A stretch of DNA of 43,751 nt from Candidatus Gastranaerophilales bacterium (lineage in GTDB: Bacteria; Cyanobacteriota; Vampirovibrionia; Gastranaerophilales; JANQFW01): NCBI GenBank assembly GCA_028280605.1, contig JANQLL010000111.1, positions 1 through 43,751 on the forward strand, written 5' to 3'. The position numbers were made by a program, and so were the translations under genes. How positions within the stretch are numbered: position 1 is the stretch's first letter; each line of letters starts with the position of its first letter. The notes below the pieces were generated by a model. That model was not told the origin of the DNA, ran no database searches, and saw only the letters and a list, made by a program, of their open reading frames with translations. Positions 37,175 through 43,751 of the stretch are shown piece by piece.

Positions 37175-37594
37175 TTAAAAAGGGATTTCATCTTCACCTA
37201 TTAAATTGTCAGCATTAATGTCATCTAATTCATCAACACTGTCAAATGAATTATTTTGACTAGCTGCTGATGTATCCTCAGCTTGAACTTGTTGACTTCC
37301 TGTTACTTCAAGATTAAATGCATCAAGTTCCATAATCTTTTTTTCAAGCCCCGTAGATGTTTTAACAACATTAGTTTGTAATCTTCCTTCCAGAATTACA
37401 ACTTTGCCTTTATCAACATCTTCGCTTGCCTTTTCAGCCGCACGTCCTTTGGTTACAACTTTTAACAAAGTTTGCTCTTCAGGATTTTGACTTATATCAA
37501 TTGCAAACGTAGTTATAGCTAGATTATTGGTAGTAAATCTTTTTTCAGGTGTTCTTACGACTTTACCCATGATTACAGCTTTACATAAACTCAT
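37175..37594 (-). CDS. ssb: Single-stranded DNA-binding protein
   Basis: A 139-aa SSB. The OB-fold runs over about residues 1-105 (LCKAVIMGKVVRTPEKRFT, TLLKVVTKGRAAEKASEDV, VVILEGRLQTN). A flexible acidic linker follows, and the C-terminal tip ends in GEDEIPF, the conserved docking peptide for replication and repair partners. The start is ATG 37594, with GGAGG six bases upstream; an in-frame TTG four codons earlier overlaps that ribosome site and is not used. Middle gene of the rpsF-ssb-rpsR operon. Confidence 0.96.
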   Translation of the reverse strand: MSLCKAVIMGKVVRTPEKRFTTNNLAITTFAIDISQNPEEQTLLKVVTKGRAAEKASEDVDKGKVVILEGRLQTNVVKTSTGLEKKIMELDAFNLEVTGSQQVQAEDTSAASQNNSFDSVDELDDINADNLIGEDEIPF

Positions 37595-37632
37595 TTTTTC
37601 CTCCAATTATCGATTACGACAAAGACATCCCA

Positions 37633-37941
37633 CTATTTAGAAGCAACAGCAGCTTTCTTTTTTTGTAAAGTTAACATATTTCTTAATACATTTTCGTCTA
37701 ACTTTAATGTTCTTTTAAAAGAAACAATTTTTTCTTGTGGAATTTCGAGATCAAAGTTTACATAAAACGCATCTCTTGATTTTTCAATATCATAAGCTAA
37801 TTTTTTACGACCTATTTTATCTGTAGAAAAAACCTTTCCGCCTGCGGTTTCTACAGCTTTTTGTATGTTTTCAATGATTTGGTCAACTTTTTCTGTATCC
37901 ATACCAGTTTTTATAATGCATAGTAGTTCGTATTTTCTCAA
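37633..37941 (-). CDS. rpsF: Small ribosomal subunit protein bS6
   Basis: A 102-aa bS6 beginning MRKYELLCIIKTGMD, with KIGRKKLAYDIEKSRDAFYVNFDLE and FKRTLKLDENVLRNMLTL, all typical. It is the first gene of the operon rpsF-ssb-rpsR. GAGG/AGG-type purines lie just upstream. bS6 with bS18 is known to repress this operon through an mRNA site in several phyla; I did not recognise that site here. Confidence 0.96.
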   Translation of the reverse strand: MRKYELLCIIKTGMDTEKVDQIIENIQKAVETAGGKVFSTDKIGRKKLAYDIEKSRDAFYVNFDLEIPQEKIVSFKRTLKLDENVLRNMLTLQKKKAAVASK

Positions 37942-38123
37942 GGTTTTTACCTCTCCTATTTTTGTATCATTTAACTGTCATATATACTATCATGAAAAAA
38001 AATATTTTTTACAAGCAATTTTAAATATTTATACTATCATCAATTAAATTTTGATTTCACTTTTCAGACGCTTGTTTATTTTATTAACGATGTATAGTAT
38101 TGTTTTGATTAGTATATTCCAGC

Positions 38124-38990
38124 TTAAGCATTACCCAACAAATACTTCCCTTCAAAAACAAATTCACTGCTTCCAGTCATAAAGAGTTTGTTAAAGGAAT
38201 CATTCTTGACCCATTCTACCTTGAGGCTGCCACCAGGTAAATCTACTATTACTAAATTATTTACAAAACCATTCAAAACCGCTGCAACAGTGGATGCACA
38301 CGCACCGGTTCCGCAAGCTAATGTTATACCACAGCCTCTTTCCCACACATCTACTTTAATTCGATCTTTTGAAAGGATTTTTACAAATTCGACATTTGTT
38401 TTTTCGGGAAATAAGTCTAGTGTTTCTAATTTGGGACCGTAAGTTTTTGCCATTTGCTCACTATCATCCTCTGTAAATATTATACAATGTGGATTTCCCA
38501 TACTAATAGCATTAATTTTAAATTCTTTATTATCTATTTCTACCCTATAGTCTATAACATTATCAACACCTTCAATACTCGTAGGTATTTGCGCAGGCTC
38601 AAGAATTGGCTTACCCATATCCACACGAACATCACCATTATCCAATACCTCTGGGACAATGATACCGGCTAATGTATGGATAGAAAAACTTTTTTTTGTA
38701 ATAATACCTTTTTCATAAACATATTTGGCAAAACAACGGATGCCATTGCCGCACATTTCTGGCTCTGAGCCGTCAGAGTTAAATATGCACCAACTTGTAT
38801 CAGTGCTTATTTTGATTTCTGGTGGATTAACTATAATTAAACCGTCTGCGCCTATTCCAAAGTTTCTATCGCACATTTTTATTGCTAATTCAGCATAATC
38901 AAGATTATGTTTTTTTACTTCAGCTCCCTCTACGAGAATGAAGTCATTACCAATCCCTTGCATCTTTGTAAAATTAATAGAATTTACCAT
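38124..38990 (-). CDS. dapF: Diaminopimelate epimerase
   Basis: Interconverts LL- and meso-diaminopimelate, a late step of lysine and peptidoglycan synthesis, in the cytoplasm. The 288-aa protein has both catalytic cysteines: C80 in EPEMCGNGIRCFAKY and C226 in ERGCGITLACGTGACAS. The N-terminal FTKMQGIGNDFILV and DRNFGIGADGL are family signatures. AAGGAGAAAG precedes the ATG. Monocistronic by appearance, with repeat B upstream. Confidence 0.97.
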   Translation of the reverse strand: MVNSINFTKMQGIGNDFILVEGAEVKKHNLDYAELAIKMCDRNFGIGADGLIIVNPPEIKISTDTSWCIFNSDGSEPEMCGNGIRCFAKYVYEKGIITKKSFSIHTLAGIIVPEVLDNGDVRVDMGKPILEPAQIPTSIEGVDNVIDYRVEIDNKEFKINAISMGNPHCIIFTEDDSEQMAKTYGPKLETLDLFPEKTNVEFVKILSKDRIKVDVWERGCGITLACGTGACASTVAAVLNGFVNNLVIVDLPGGSLKVEWVKNDSFNKLFMTGSSEFVFEGKYLLGNA

Positions 38991-39346
38991 TAATCTTTCT
39001 CCTTATTAGTAGATATAGTCTATTTAGCTTTGAGGTCGAGCGAGTCGGCAAAGCCGAGGCAAAGCGAGACCAAAAAAGAAGTTACCCCTATGAGGGGTTG
39101 GGGTGGATAAAAATAAAAAAATGTTATTCTTTCTTTACAATAACTTAATAAAACTTTTTATTCAAATTTAAAGGATAGAAGTATCTCTATAGCTGATTAA
39201 TAGCTGACTTATAAGGTGCAAAATTATAAATAAAAAACTCTTCTATATAAAAAAATACTATTAATAACTTATCTTTTTATATGATGTGCTCTTATAAAAA
39301 AACATATATTATATAAACAGAGTTGCAATTTTACGAGGTTAGGCGA
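38991..39346. other. Gene-free stretch between divergent dapF and the 41-aa gene
   Basis: Contains repeat B copy 1 with its second hairpin (39034-39098), then AT-rich sequence with no clear promoter that I could defend. Confidence 0.5.
39034..39098. repeat. Repeat family B, copy 1
   Basis: A 38-base unit (39034-39071) bounded by GGTC and GACC, with inner GAGCGAGTCGGCAAAGCCG, then AAAAAAGAA and a second hairpin ACCCCT-ATG-AGGGGT (39084-39098). It matches 43213-43250, where the outer arms are swapped to GACC and GGTC, so pairing is kept. Confidence 0.75.
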
Positions 39347-39472
39347 ATGTCAGCTATCTTCACACTCACCAAATGTCTCGGAATTATTGGAATATTTATA
39401 TTTTTTCTCATTCTAGCCATATTTACTTATTACGGAATAAATTTTTTAATAATTAATTTGCTGGGACATTAA
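39347..39472 (+). CDS. 41-aa single-pass membrane protein
   Basis: A short open frame: MSAIFTLTKCLGIIGIFIFF, then a further hydrophobic run LILAIFTYYG and INFLIINLLGH before TAA. Nearly the whole peptide is one long or two short membrane helices. Support for a real gene: ATG with GAGG eight bases upstream, and a 15-bp terminator hairpin 34 bases after the stop, making a self-contained unit. No family was recognised. Roles such as a small regulator of a membrane complex or a toxin are only possibilities. Confidence 0.6.
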   Translation: MSAIFTLTKCLGIIGIFIFFLILAIFTYYGINFLIINLLGH

Positions 39473-39505
39473 AATTTTTATCTCCTAAATTTAAAAATCT
39501 GTAAG

Positions 39506-39543
39506 ATAAAACCTTTCATCTATATGTTGATGAAAGGTTTTAT
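39506..39543 (+). terminator. Terminator of the 41-aa gene
   Basis: Perfect 15-bp stem: ATAAAACCTTTCATC (39506-39520) and GATGAAAGGTTTTAT (39529-39543), eight-base loop, T-rich 3' arm. Confidence 0.85.
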
Positions 39544-39619
39544 TTAAGAAAGTAAGAAAATCTACTCCCCTCTCCCCCCTTTAAAATTTTAATTAAGAAC
39601 CGGTATATATACAAAAAAA

Positions 39620-39648
39620 TGCCCGAATTTATATTGGGCAATTTTTTT
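39620..39648. terminator. Bidirectional terminator between convergent units
   Basis: TGCCC (39620-39624) pairs with GGGCA (39636-39640); the + side is followed by T8 and the - side by T7. It would end both the small + strand unit and the - strand sepF transcript. Confidence 0.7.
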
Positions 39649-39673
39649 TAATTCATTTTAAATTAAATCTCTT

Positions 39674-39770
39674 TATACTACTCTTCAATTAAATTTCAAA
39701 TTACTCTCTTCAGAACTTAGTTTATTTTAATTAGATTTAACAATATGGAATAGTCTGAAAAGTATTTTAG
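39674..39770 (-). repeat. Repeat family C, copy in the sepF 3' region
   Basis: On the - strand it begins CTAAAATACTTTTCAG, continues through AAAATAAACTA and ends GTAATTTGAAATTTAATTGA then AGAGTAGTATA. The same order is found at 4-105, and in partial or diverged form at 1302-1402, 27612-27660 and 40984-41068. Confidence 0.8.
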
Positions 39771-39785
39771 AGTGATTATACAAGA

Positions 39786-40244
39786 TTAGTGCTGAGCTGC
39801 TGCCCAAAAAGGATCATTTAAAACTTTTGTTTTATCGGTTTCTGAGCAAATGTTAACATTATTTGGAGTAAATAAGAAAACACTTTCGCCAATTTTTTGC
39901 TGATGCCCATCTACTGCGTGTGTAGCCCCTGATAAAAAGTCTACTATTCTTTGAGACTGCTCTGCATCTAAAAGATGTAGGTTAAGAATAACTGACTTTT
40001 TGTCTCTCAAACAATTTACAATCTCTAAAGCTTCTTCAAAATTTCTTGGTTCAACAACTCTTACTTCATAGTTGCTGGAATTTGGATGAGAAAGAACTTT
40101 TAAGTTTGATTTTTTACGCGGAGCAAAAGAATCTTGATCGTATTCACTTTCTGCACCATAAAGGTCATCTAAAAGATCTTCCTCTTCTACATATTCATGA
40201 CCTAAACCTACAAAAGTTTTTATTCTGTTAACTAATCCAGACAA
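39786..40244 (-). CDS. sepF: Cell division protein SepF
   Basis: SepF binds FtsZ and tethers it to the membrane. The 152-aa protein begins with an amphipathic helix (MSGLVNRIKTFVGLG), has an acidic linker (EEEDLLDDLYGAESEYDQD) and a C-terminal SepF core (VRVVEPRNFEEALEIVNCLRD, VILNLHLLDAEQSQRIVDFLSGATHAVDG, GESVFLFTPNNVNI). The start is TTG at 40244, with GGAGG eight bases upstream; an earlier in-frame TTG overlaps that ribosome site. It follows yggS by about 47 bases, an arrangement shared by Cyanobacteria and Firmicutes. Confidence 0.94.
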   Translation of the reverse strand: MSGLVNRIKTFVGLGHEYVEEEDLLDDLYGAESEYDQDSFAPRKKSNLKVLSHPNSSNYEVRVVEPRNFEEALEIVNCLRDKKSVILNLHLLDAEQSQRIVDFLSGATHAVDGHQQKIGESVFLFTPNNVNICSETDKTKVLNDPFWAAAQH

Positions 40245-40291
40245 TTTTATTCCTCCCAATCAAATTATTTATAATTACTTTATTAATTTAT

Positions 40292-40951
40292 TTATTTAAA
40301 TAACGCTTGACCTATCCTTACCATTGTTGAACCCTCTTCAACTGCTATTTTATAATCATTACTCATGCCCATGGACAACTCTGGTAAAGAGTGATTGAAT
40401 TTTTCTTGCAAATAATTTCTGAAACTAAAAAGTTTTTTAAATGTTTCTCTTAAAAATTTTTCATCATTTGAAAGAATGCCGATGGTCATTAGACCTTTTA
40501 CTTTTATATTAGCTAGAGAAGTAATTTGCATAAAATTCGTTTCTAGTCCTACTTTATCAAATCCTGATTTGGATTCTTCTTCGGTAACATTTACCTGCAA
40601 TAAAATATTTTGAACTTTGTTTATTTTTTGAGCCTGATTAGAAATTGCCTCAGCTAATTTTAATGTATCAACCGAGTGAATATATTCATAATTTCCAACG
40701 GTCTTTTTAACTTTGTTTGTCTGTAAATGCCCAATAAAATGCCATATAATATCATCATTTATATATTGGGGTAAACTTCTCCTTTTTGATTCTGCGTCCT
40801 GTATTTTATTTTCGGCCAAATTTTTAATTCCTGCCTCATATGCTTGAATGATTTCTTGCACCCCAACATATTTAGTTACAGCTAATATCCTTGTATTCTC
40901 TAGATTTATTTGTTTTTTTATAATCTCTAAGTTTTCTTTGATAGTAGCCAT
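40292..40951 (-). CDS. yggS: YggS-family pyridoxal phosphate-binding protein
   Basis: A PLP-homeostasis protein (YggS/PROSC/YlmE). The 219-aa protein has the PLP lysine K27 in RILAVTKYVG, then NLAENKIQDAESKRR, WHFIGHLQTNKVKK, YIHSVDTLKLAEAI, VNVTEEESKSGF, LMTIGIL and the C-terminal LSMGMSNDYKIAVEEGSTMVRIGQALF. Every landmark is present. Cytoplasmic. First gene of a probable yggS-sepF unit; repeat C lies upstream and could carry regulatory sequence. Confidence 0.95.
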   Translation of the reverse strand: MATIKENLEIIKKQINLENTRILAVTKYVGVQEIIQAYEAGIKNLAENKIQDAESKRRSLPQYINDDIIWHFIGHLQTNKVKKTVGNYEYIHSVDTLKLAEAISNQAQKINKVQNILLQVNVTEEESKSGFDKVGLETNFMQITSLANIKVKGLMTIGILSNDEKFLRETFKKLFSFRNYLQEKFNHSLPELSMGMSNDYKIAVEEGSTMVRIGQALFK

Positions 40952-40983
40952 TTTTTCCTTTCTTCCCCAACAAAGTTTTATTG

Positions 40984-41068
40984 TGGTTCTCTTTTAATTT
41001 CAGATTACTCTTTGCAGAGACTAGTTTTTTGTTTTAATTCGATTGAATAATCTGAAAAGTATTTTAGC
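40984..41068 (-). repeat. Repeat family C, copy upstream of yggS
   Basis: On the - strand: CTAAAATACTTTTCAG, then ATTATTCAATCGAATTAAAA, CTCTGCAAAGAGTAATCTGA and AATTAAAAGAGAACC. Closely matches 4-105 upstream of recA. Confidence 0.8.
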
Positions 41069-41757
41069 TGGAGTATAAGCAACTAACCACCCGGTTATAA
41101 TAATTGATCTAAGGTTGTTATACTACTTTCATCAAGCTTATTAAGCATTATACATTTGACATAAATCAAAATAATATATTCATTTATATTATATGTATTC
41201 ATTTACTAATATGCAAGTTTTTTTATACTAAAAATAAAATATTTTTCTGATTGTATAATAATTTAAAAAATAACATAACTAGCCATATTCTTATAAATAT
41301 ACTCGTACTTAATTAATCAGCTAAAGTAAATATATGTTAAATTACGACACGAGTAAAGCAATTTCGTTTATGATGATTAATGCCTGAAATAAAATATTTT
41401 TAAATTTAAAAACAAAAAAACAATAGAAAAAATACAAAAACAGTTTCACTCATGGATAATTTGCAGGTTCACGAGCTATATTATTTTACAAAATATGATA
41501 AATAATTTTTTTTTACTATTGTATTTAAAAAAAAAAGCTTGATTTATATAATTAATTTTTGTATACTAATTTCAGTCAATAAAATTTATTTTAAATATTA
41601 ATTAATAAAGTATAAATAATTTTTTATTCATTCAATTAAAATATTAATTTTTGTAAAATATATTAATCGAGGGATAAGATAAAAAAATATTTGAATTAAA
41701 ATAATAATATACATCCAAATAACCTTAGATAATATGTTTCCTAAACAATTAACTTTT

Positions 41758-41783
41758 GACCGCTTAAGCGGTCATTTTTTTTT
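41758..41783 (+). terminator. Orphan intrinsic terminator
   Basis: GACCGC-TTAA-GCGGTC, a perfect 16-base palindrome (41758-41773) followed by A and T9 on the + strand. No + strand gene lies upstream within 2 kb, so it probably ends an unannotated RNA transcribed from the AT-rich tract. Confidence 0.8.
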
Positions 41784-42216
41784 GTTAATTTAGAGATTTT
41801 ATAATGCATTGATTACAAAATGTTATTTAATCTATAAGCTTATACTTTATAGTAAATGCTGTATGGGAACAATATATCCGAAATAAGCTCTAAATGAATT
41901 TTGTTTATCTATTTTATGCAAAAATCAAATACAATACATCTCAAAAGGATTAATTATTTCTATACATGTATATAGGGTAAAAAATTTCTAAAGCCAGCAC
42001 CTGAACTAAATGGTTTTAAATCTAGCTATATATCTAATCTAATGCGCAAACATATAACCTAGTGCCATACAAAAGTTATAAAACTTTAAAACTTAAATAC
42101 AATGTTAACTATTGTAAACACAAGTTAATATATTGTTACAGTAGTTAAAAAGCGCGCAGCATAACTATTATAGATTAGTACAAGGATGTATTAAGCTGGA
42201 TTAAGGAGAATCAAGC

Positions 42217-43080
42217 ATGGGTGTTATAATCAACACTAATATTAGCGCGAATATTGTTCAGCGCAATATGACTTATGCAACGGATCGCATAGGTAAGTCG
42301 ATTGAAAAGTTATCAACCGGTTACAAAATCAACAGAGCATCTGATGATGCAGCCGGATTAACAATTTCTGAGGGTTTAAGAGCACAGTCACAAGGGTCTA
42401 AGGTGGCAATGGCAAATGCTCAAGCAGGTATTAATATGTTACAAACAGCAGAGGGTGATCTTACTATTATTCAAGAAAACCTTCAAAGAATTAGAGACCT
42501 TGCTGTTCAAGCTGCAAACGGAACTTATGGTTCATCTGAAAGAGATGCAATTAAAGCAGAGGTAGGTCAACGATTAAAAGAGATTACAAGATTAGCAGAC
42601 TCATCTGCATTTAACAAACTTAAGCTTTTAGACGGCAATCTATCTTCGCTGTCTTTACAACTGGGACCAAACTATGTTGCAAATGCAATTAGTTTGAACG
42701 CACTAGACGTTAGTGCTCCGTTCCGAGCAGCTAATGCTGTTGACTTAGGTATTTATAGTACAGAAGATGCATCTTACCTGGACAACAAATTTATATCTAC
42801 ATCATCAGCAGCTAGTTATATTTCAAACATTGACACTGCAATTAATGATATTGCAACAAGGCGTTCAACAATAGGTGCGTATCAAAACAGGCTAGAGTCC
42901 GCGGTTAGAAGTTTACAAGTTAAAGTAGAAAACCTGGTCGCATCTGATTCTAGAATTCGAGACGTTGACGTTGCAGTAGAGGCAGCTGAACTTACACGAA
43001 ATCAAATTCTTCAGCAAGCTTCCACATCATTATTAGCTCAGGCCAACCAAGCACCTAGTGTAGCGTTGAGTTTGATATAA
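42217..43080 (+). CDS. fliC: Flagellin
   Basis: The filament subunit of the flagellum, exported by the flagellar type III system (no signal peptide). At 287 aa it is a short flagellin: conserved D0/D1 N-terminus (INTNISANIVQRNM, LSTGYKINRASDDAAGLTIS, MLQTAEGDLTIIQENLQRIR) to about residue 145, a reduced variable region, and a conserved C-terminus (RSTIGAYQNRLESAVRSL, DVAVEAAELTRNQILQQAS, ending QAPSVALSLI). The LQRIRDLAVQAANG segment matches the TLR5-recognised region of Salmonella flagellin. AAGGAG lies nine bases before the ATG. Transcribed alone, with its own terminator. No other flagellar gene is in the window. Confidence 0.97.
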   Translation: MGVIINTNISANIVQRNMTYATDRIGKSIEKLSTGYKINRASDDAAGLTISEGLRAQSQGSKVAMANAQAGINMLQTAEGDLTIIQENLQRIRDLAVQAANGTYGSSERDAIKAEVGQRLKEITRLADSSAFNKLKLLDGNLSSLSLQLGPNYVANAISLNALDVSAPFRAANAVDLGIYSTEDASYLDNKFISTSSAASYISNIDTAINDIATRRSTIGAYQNRLESAVRSLQVKVENLVASDSRIRDVDVAVEAAELTRNQILQQASTSLLAQANQAPSVALSLI

Positions 43081-43117
43081 AAACAAATTTTATAGACCCA
43101 TAGTAATTTTATGATCT

Positions 43118-43146
43118 AGAGGTTACCTTTTGGTTGCCTCTCTTTT
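43118..43146 (+). terminator. Intrinsic terminator of the flagellin gene
   Basis: Arms AGAGGTTACC (43118-43127) and GGTTGCCTCT (43132-43141) with a TTTT loop, one wobble and one mismatch, followed by CTTTTAATT. Confidence 0.85.
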
Positions 43147-43212
43147 AATTCTTATTTTTCTTTCTTACTTTCTTTATATAGATAATAAAAAATTCTTACT
43201 TAAAATATTAAG

Positions 43213-43250
43213 GACCGAGCGAGTCAGCAAAGCCGATGGAAAGCGAGGTC
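43213..43250. repeat. Repeat family B, copy 2
   Basis: A 38-base unit bounded by GACC and GGTC with inner GAGCGAGTCAGCAAAGCCG, followed by AAAAAGAA. Compared with 39034-39071, two outer base pairs have changed on both sides at once. It lies just beyond the right part of the IS200/IS605 gene. Confidence 0.75.
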
Positions 43251-43305
43251 AAAAAGAATATCCCACTTGCTAGGCGGTACAATAAGAACTTTATCTAATG
43301 AACCT

Positions 43306-43317
43306 CCCCGACCGGGG
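43306..43317. repeat. Hairpin next to tnpA (possible IS end)
   Basis: CCCCG-AC-CGGGG lies a few bases beyond the stop of the - strand tnpA. IS200/IS605 elements carry subterminal hairpins near their ends, so this may be the tnpA-distal end; the cleavage site is not defined. Confidence 0.4.
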
Positions 43318-43320
43318 TAT

Positions 43321-43751
43321 CTAAGGGAGACCCTCGAATAGTTTGAGCTGGCCTTTGTATATCTTTTCATATTTTTTGCCTTGATTTTGAACATACTCCT
43401 TGATAATTTTTTCATTATTATGCTTTCCTACTGTATTTGCATAATATCCACTTGTCCAAAAGTTACCTCCCCTGAGCTTTTCTCTACGTATTTTAGGATG
43501 CTCTTTGAATATCCCTCGTGCTGTTACGCTCTTTATTATTGTTACAATCTTTGTTATTGCTAATGTTGGTACACTTTGAACTAAAAAATGTACATTATCT
43601 TCATCTGCACCAATTTCTATAAAGTTAATCTCATAACAGTTCTCTATTTCTTGGCATAGCGCCTTCAATGTTTTTTCAACTTCGTCAGAAAAAACTTTTC
43701 GGCGATACTTTACTGGAAATACCAAATGGTACAATAACAATGTTTTATTAT
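43321..43751 (-). CDS. tnpA: IS200/IS605-family transposase TnpA, cut by window edge
   Basis: Y1 HUH transposase, partial: the frame stays open to the right edge, so the true start lies outside. Family signatures are LLYHLVFPVKYRRKVF, EIGADEDNVHFLVQS, KSVTARGIFKEHPKIR, GGNFWTSGYYANTVG and KIIKEYVQNQGK, the last carrying the catalytic tyrosine. The HUH motif that holds the metal reads N-V-H (codon AAT) instead of H-V-H, a single-base change from CAT, so the enzyme may be inactive. No TnpB partner is visible. Confidence 0.9.
   Translation of the reverse strand, partial: NKTLLLYHLVFPVKYRRKVFSDEVEKTLKALCQEIENCYEINFIEIGADEDNVHFLVQSVPTLAITKIVTIIKSVTARGIFKEHPKIRREKLRGGNFWTSGYYANTVGKHNNEKIIKEYVQNQGKKYEKIYKGQLKLFEGLP

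Larger units (their letters stand above)
40952..42216. other. 1.26-kb AT-rich gene-free stretch
   Basis: Upstream of both yggS (-) and flagellin (+). It holds repeat C (40984-41068), long A/T runs, and one strong orphan terminator (41758-41783). I found no frame longer than a few tens of codons and no convincing sigma-28 promoter in front of the flagellin gene. Confidence 0.6.

Noticed and set aside
41448..41507. A 17-codon frame starting ATGGATAATTTG in the gene-free tract
   Set aside because: Too short and without a ribosome site or hydrophobic pattern; kept only as part of the possible untranslated RNA region.
42140..42175. Possible sigma-28 promoter before flagellin (TAAA then CTATTATA 15 bases on)
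   Set aside because: The -10 part matches GCCGATAA poorly; not better than chance in AT-rich sequence.
43224..43415. A 63-codon - strand frame overlapping the end of tnpA
   Set aside because: Out of frame with tnpA, spans the IS hairpin and repeat B, and has no ribosome site.

Overview
The window is AT-rich bacterial chromosome, mostly single-copy housekeeping genes with accessory blocks between them. The best fit I can infer is a flagellated, non-photosynthetic relative of Cyanobacteria (Vampirovibrionia/Melainabacteria, Gastranaerophilales-like). Reasons: a YggS-SepF pair, a DUF512 radical-SAM-like protein, an RNase Y-YmdB pair, and a cluster of hypothetical proteins carrying a short N-terminal hydrophobic-x-Phe-x-Gly-like motif that I associate from memory with that group. 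Taxonomy is inference; there is no rRNA here.

Layout. 1-5.1 kb: recA, then a compact + strand run rny-ymdB-PHP phosphoesterase-HspR-like regulator. 5.1-9.5 kb: accessory zone with an unrecognised 541-aa charged protein (-), a compact subtilisin-like protease (+), a small triple-DUF2934 protein (-), and several hairpin-bearing intergenic repeats. 9.5-24.2 kb: a 3244-aa RTX-type repeat protein (-), a TPR-glycosyltransferase upstream of it (-), and a divergent, larger paralogue (+) with an N-terminal methyltransferase-like domain. The coding sequence of that larger paralogue contains a run of ten G, a classic phase-variation signature. 24.3-30.8 kb: rpsP, a scar holding a fragment of the 541-aa gene, leuS, a strongly folded non-coding RNA candidate with its own promoter, gmd, and a convergent sugar isomerase/EamA pair. 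31-34.2 kb: four hypothetical proteins, the last two being paralogues with a transglutaminase/papain-like Cys-His-Asp arrangement. 34.4-41 kb: DUF512 protein, a membrane protein, a TPR protein, the rpsF-ssb-rpsR operon, dapF, an overlooked 41-aa membrane protein, sepF and yggS. 41-43.75 kb: a long AT-rich gene-free tract with an orphan terminator, a flagellin gene, and an IS200/IS605 tnpA running off the right edge with a damaged HUH motif.

How it may fit together. The giant RTX protein, two TPR-GT proteins, gmd (GDP-sugar supply) and flagellin suggest a surface made of glycosylated secreted proteins, at least one decorating enzyme being switchable by slippage of the G tract. No type I secretion genes are in the window, so export is assumed from the protein type. 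Three dispersed intergenic repeat families (A: GACT-loop terminator element; B: 38-nt hairpin with compensatory changes; C: about 100 bp with a conserved tail) link otherwise unrelated loci.
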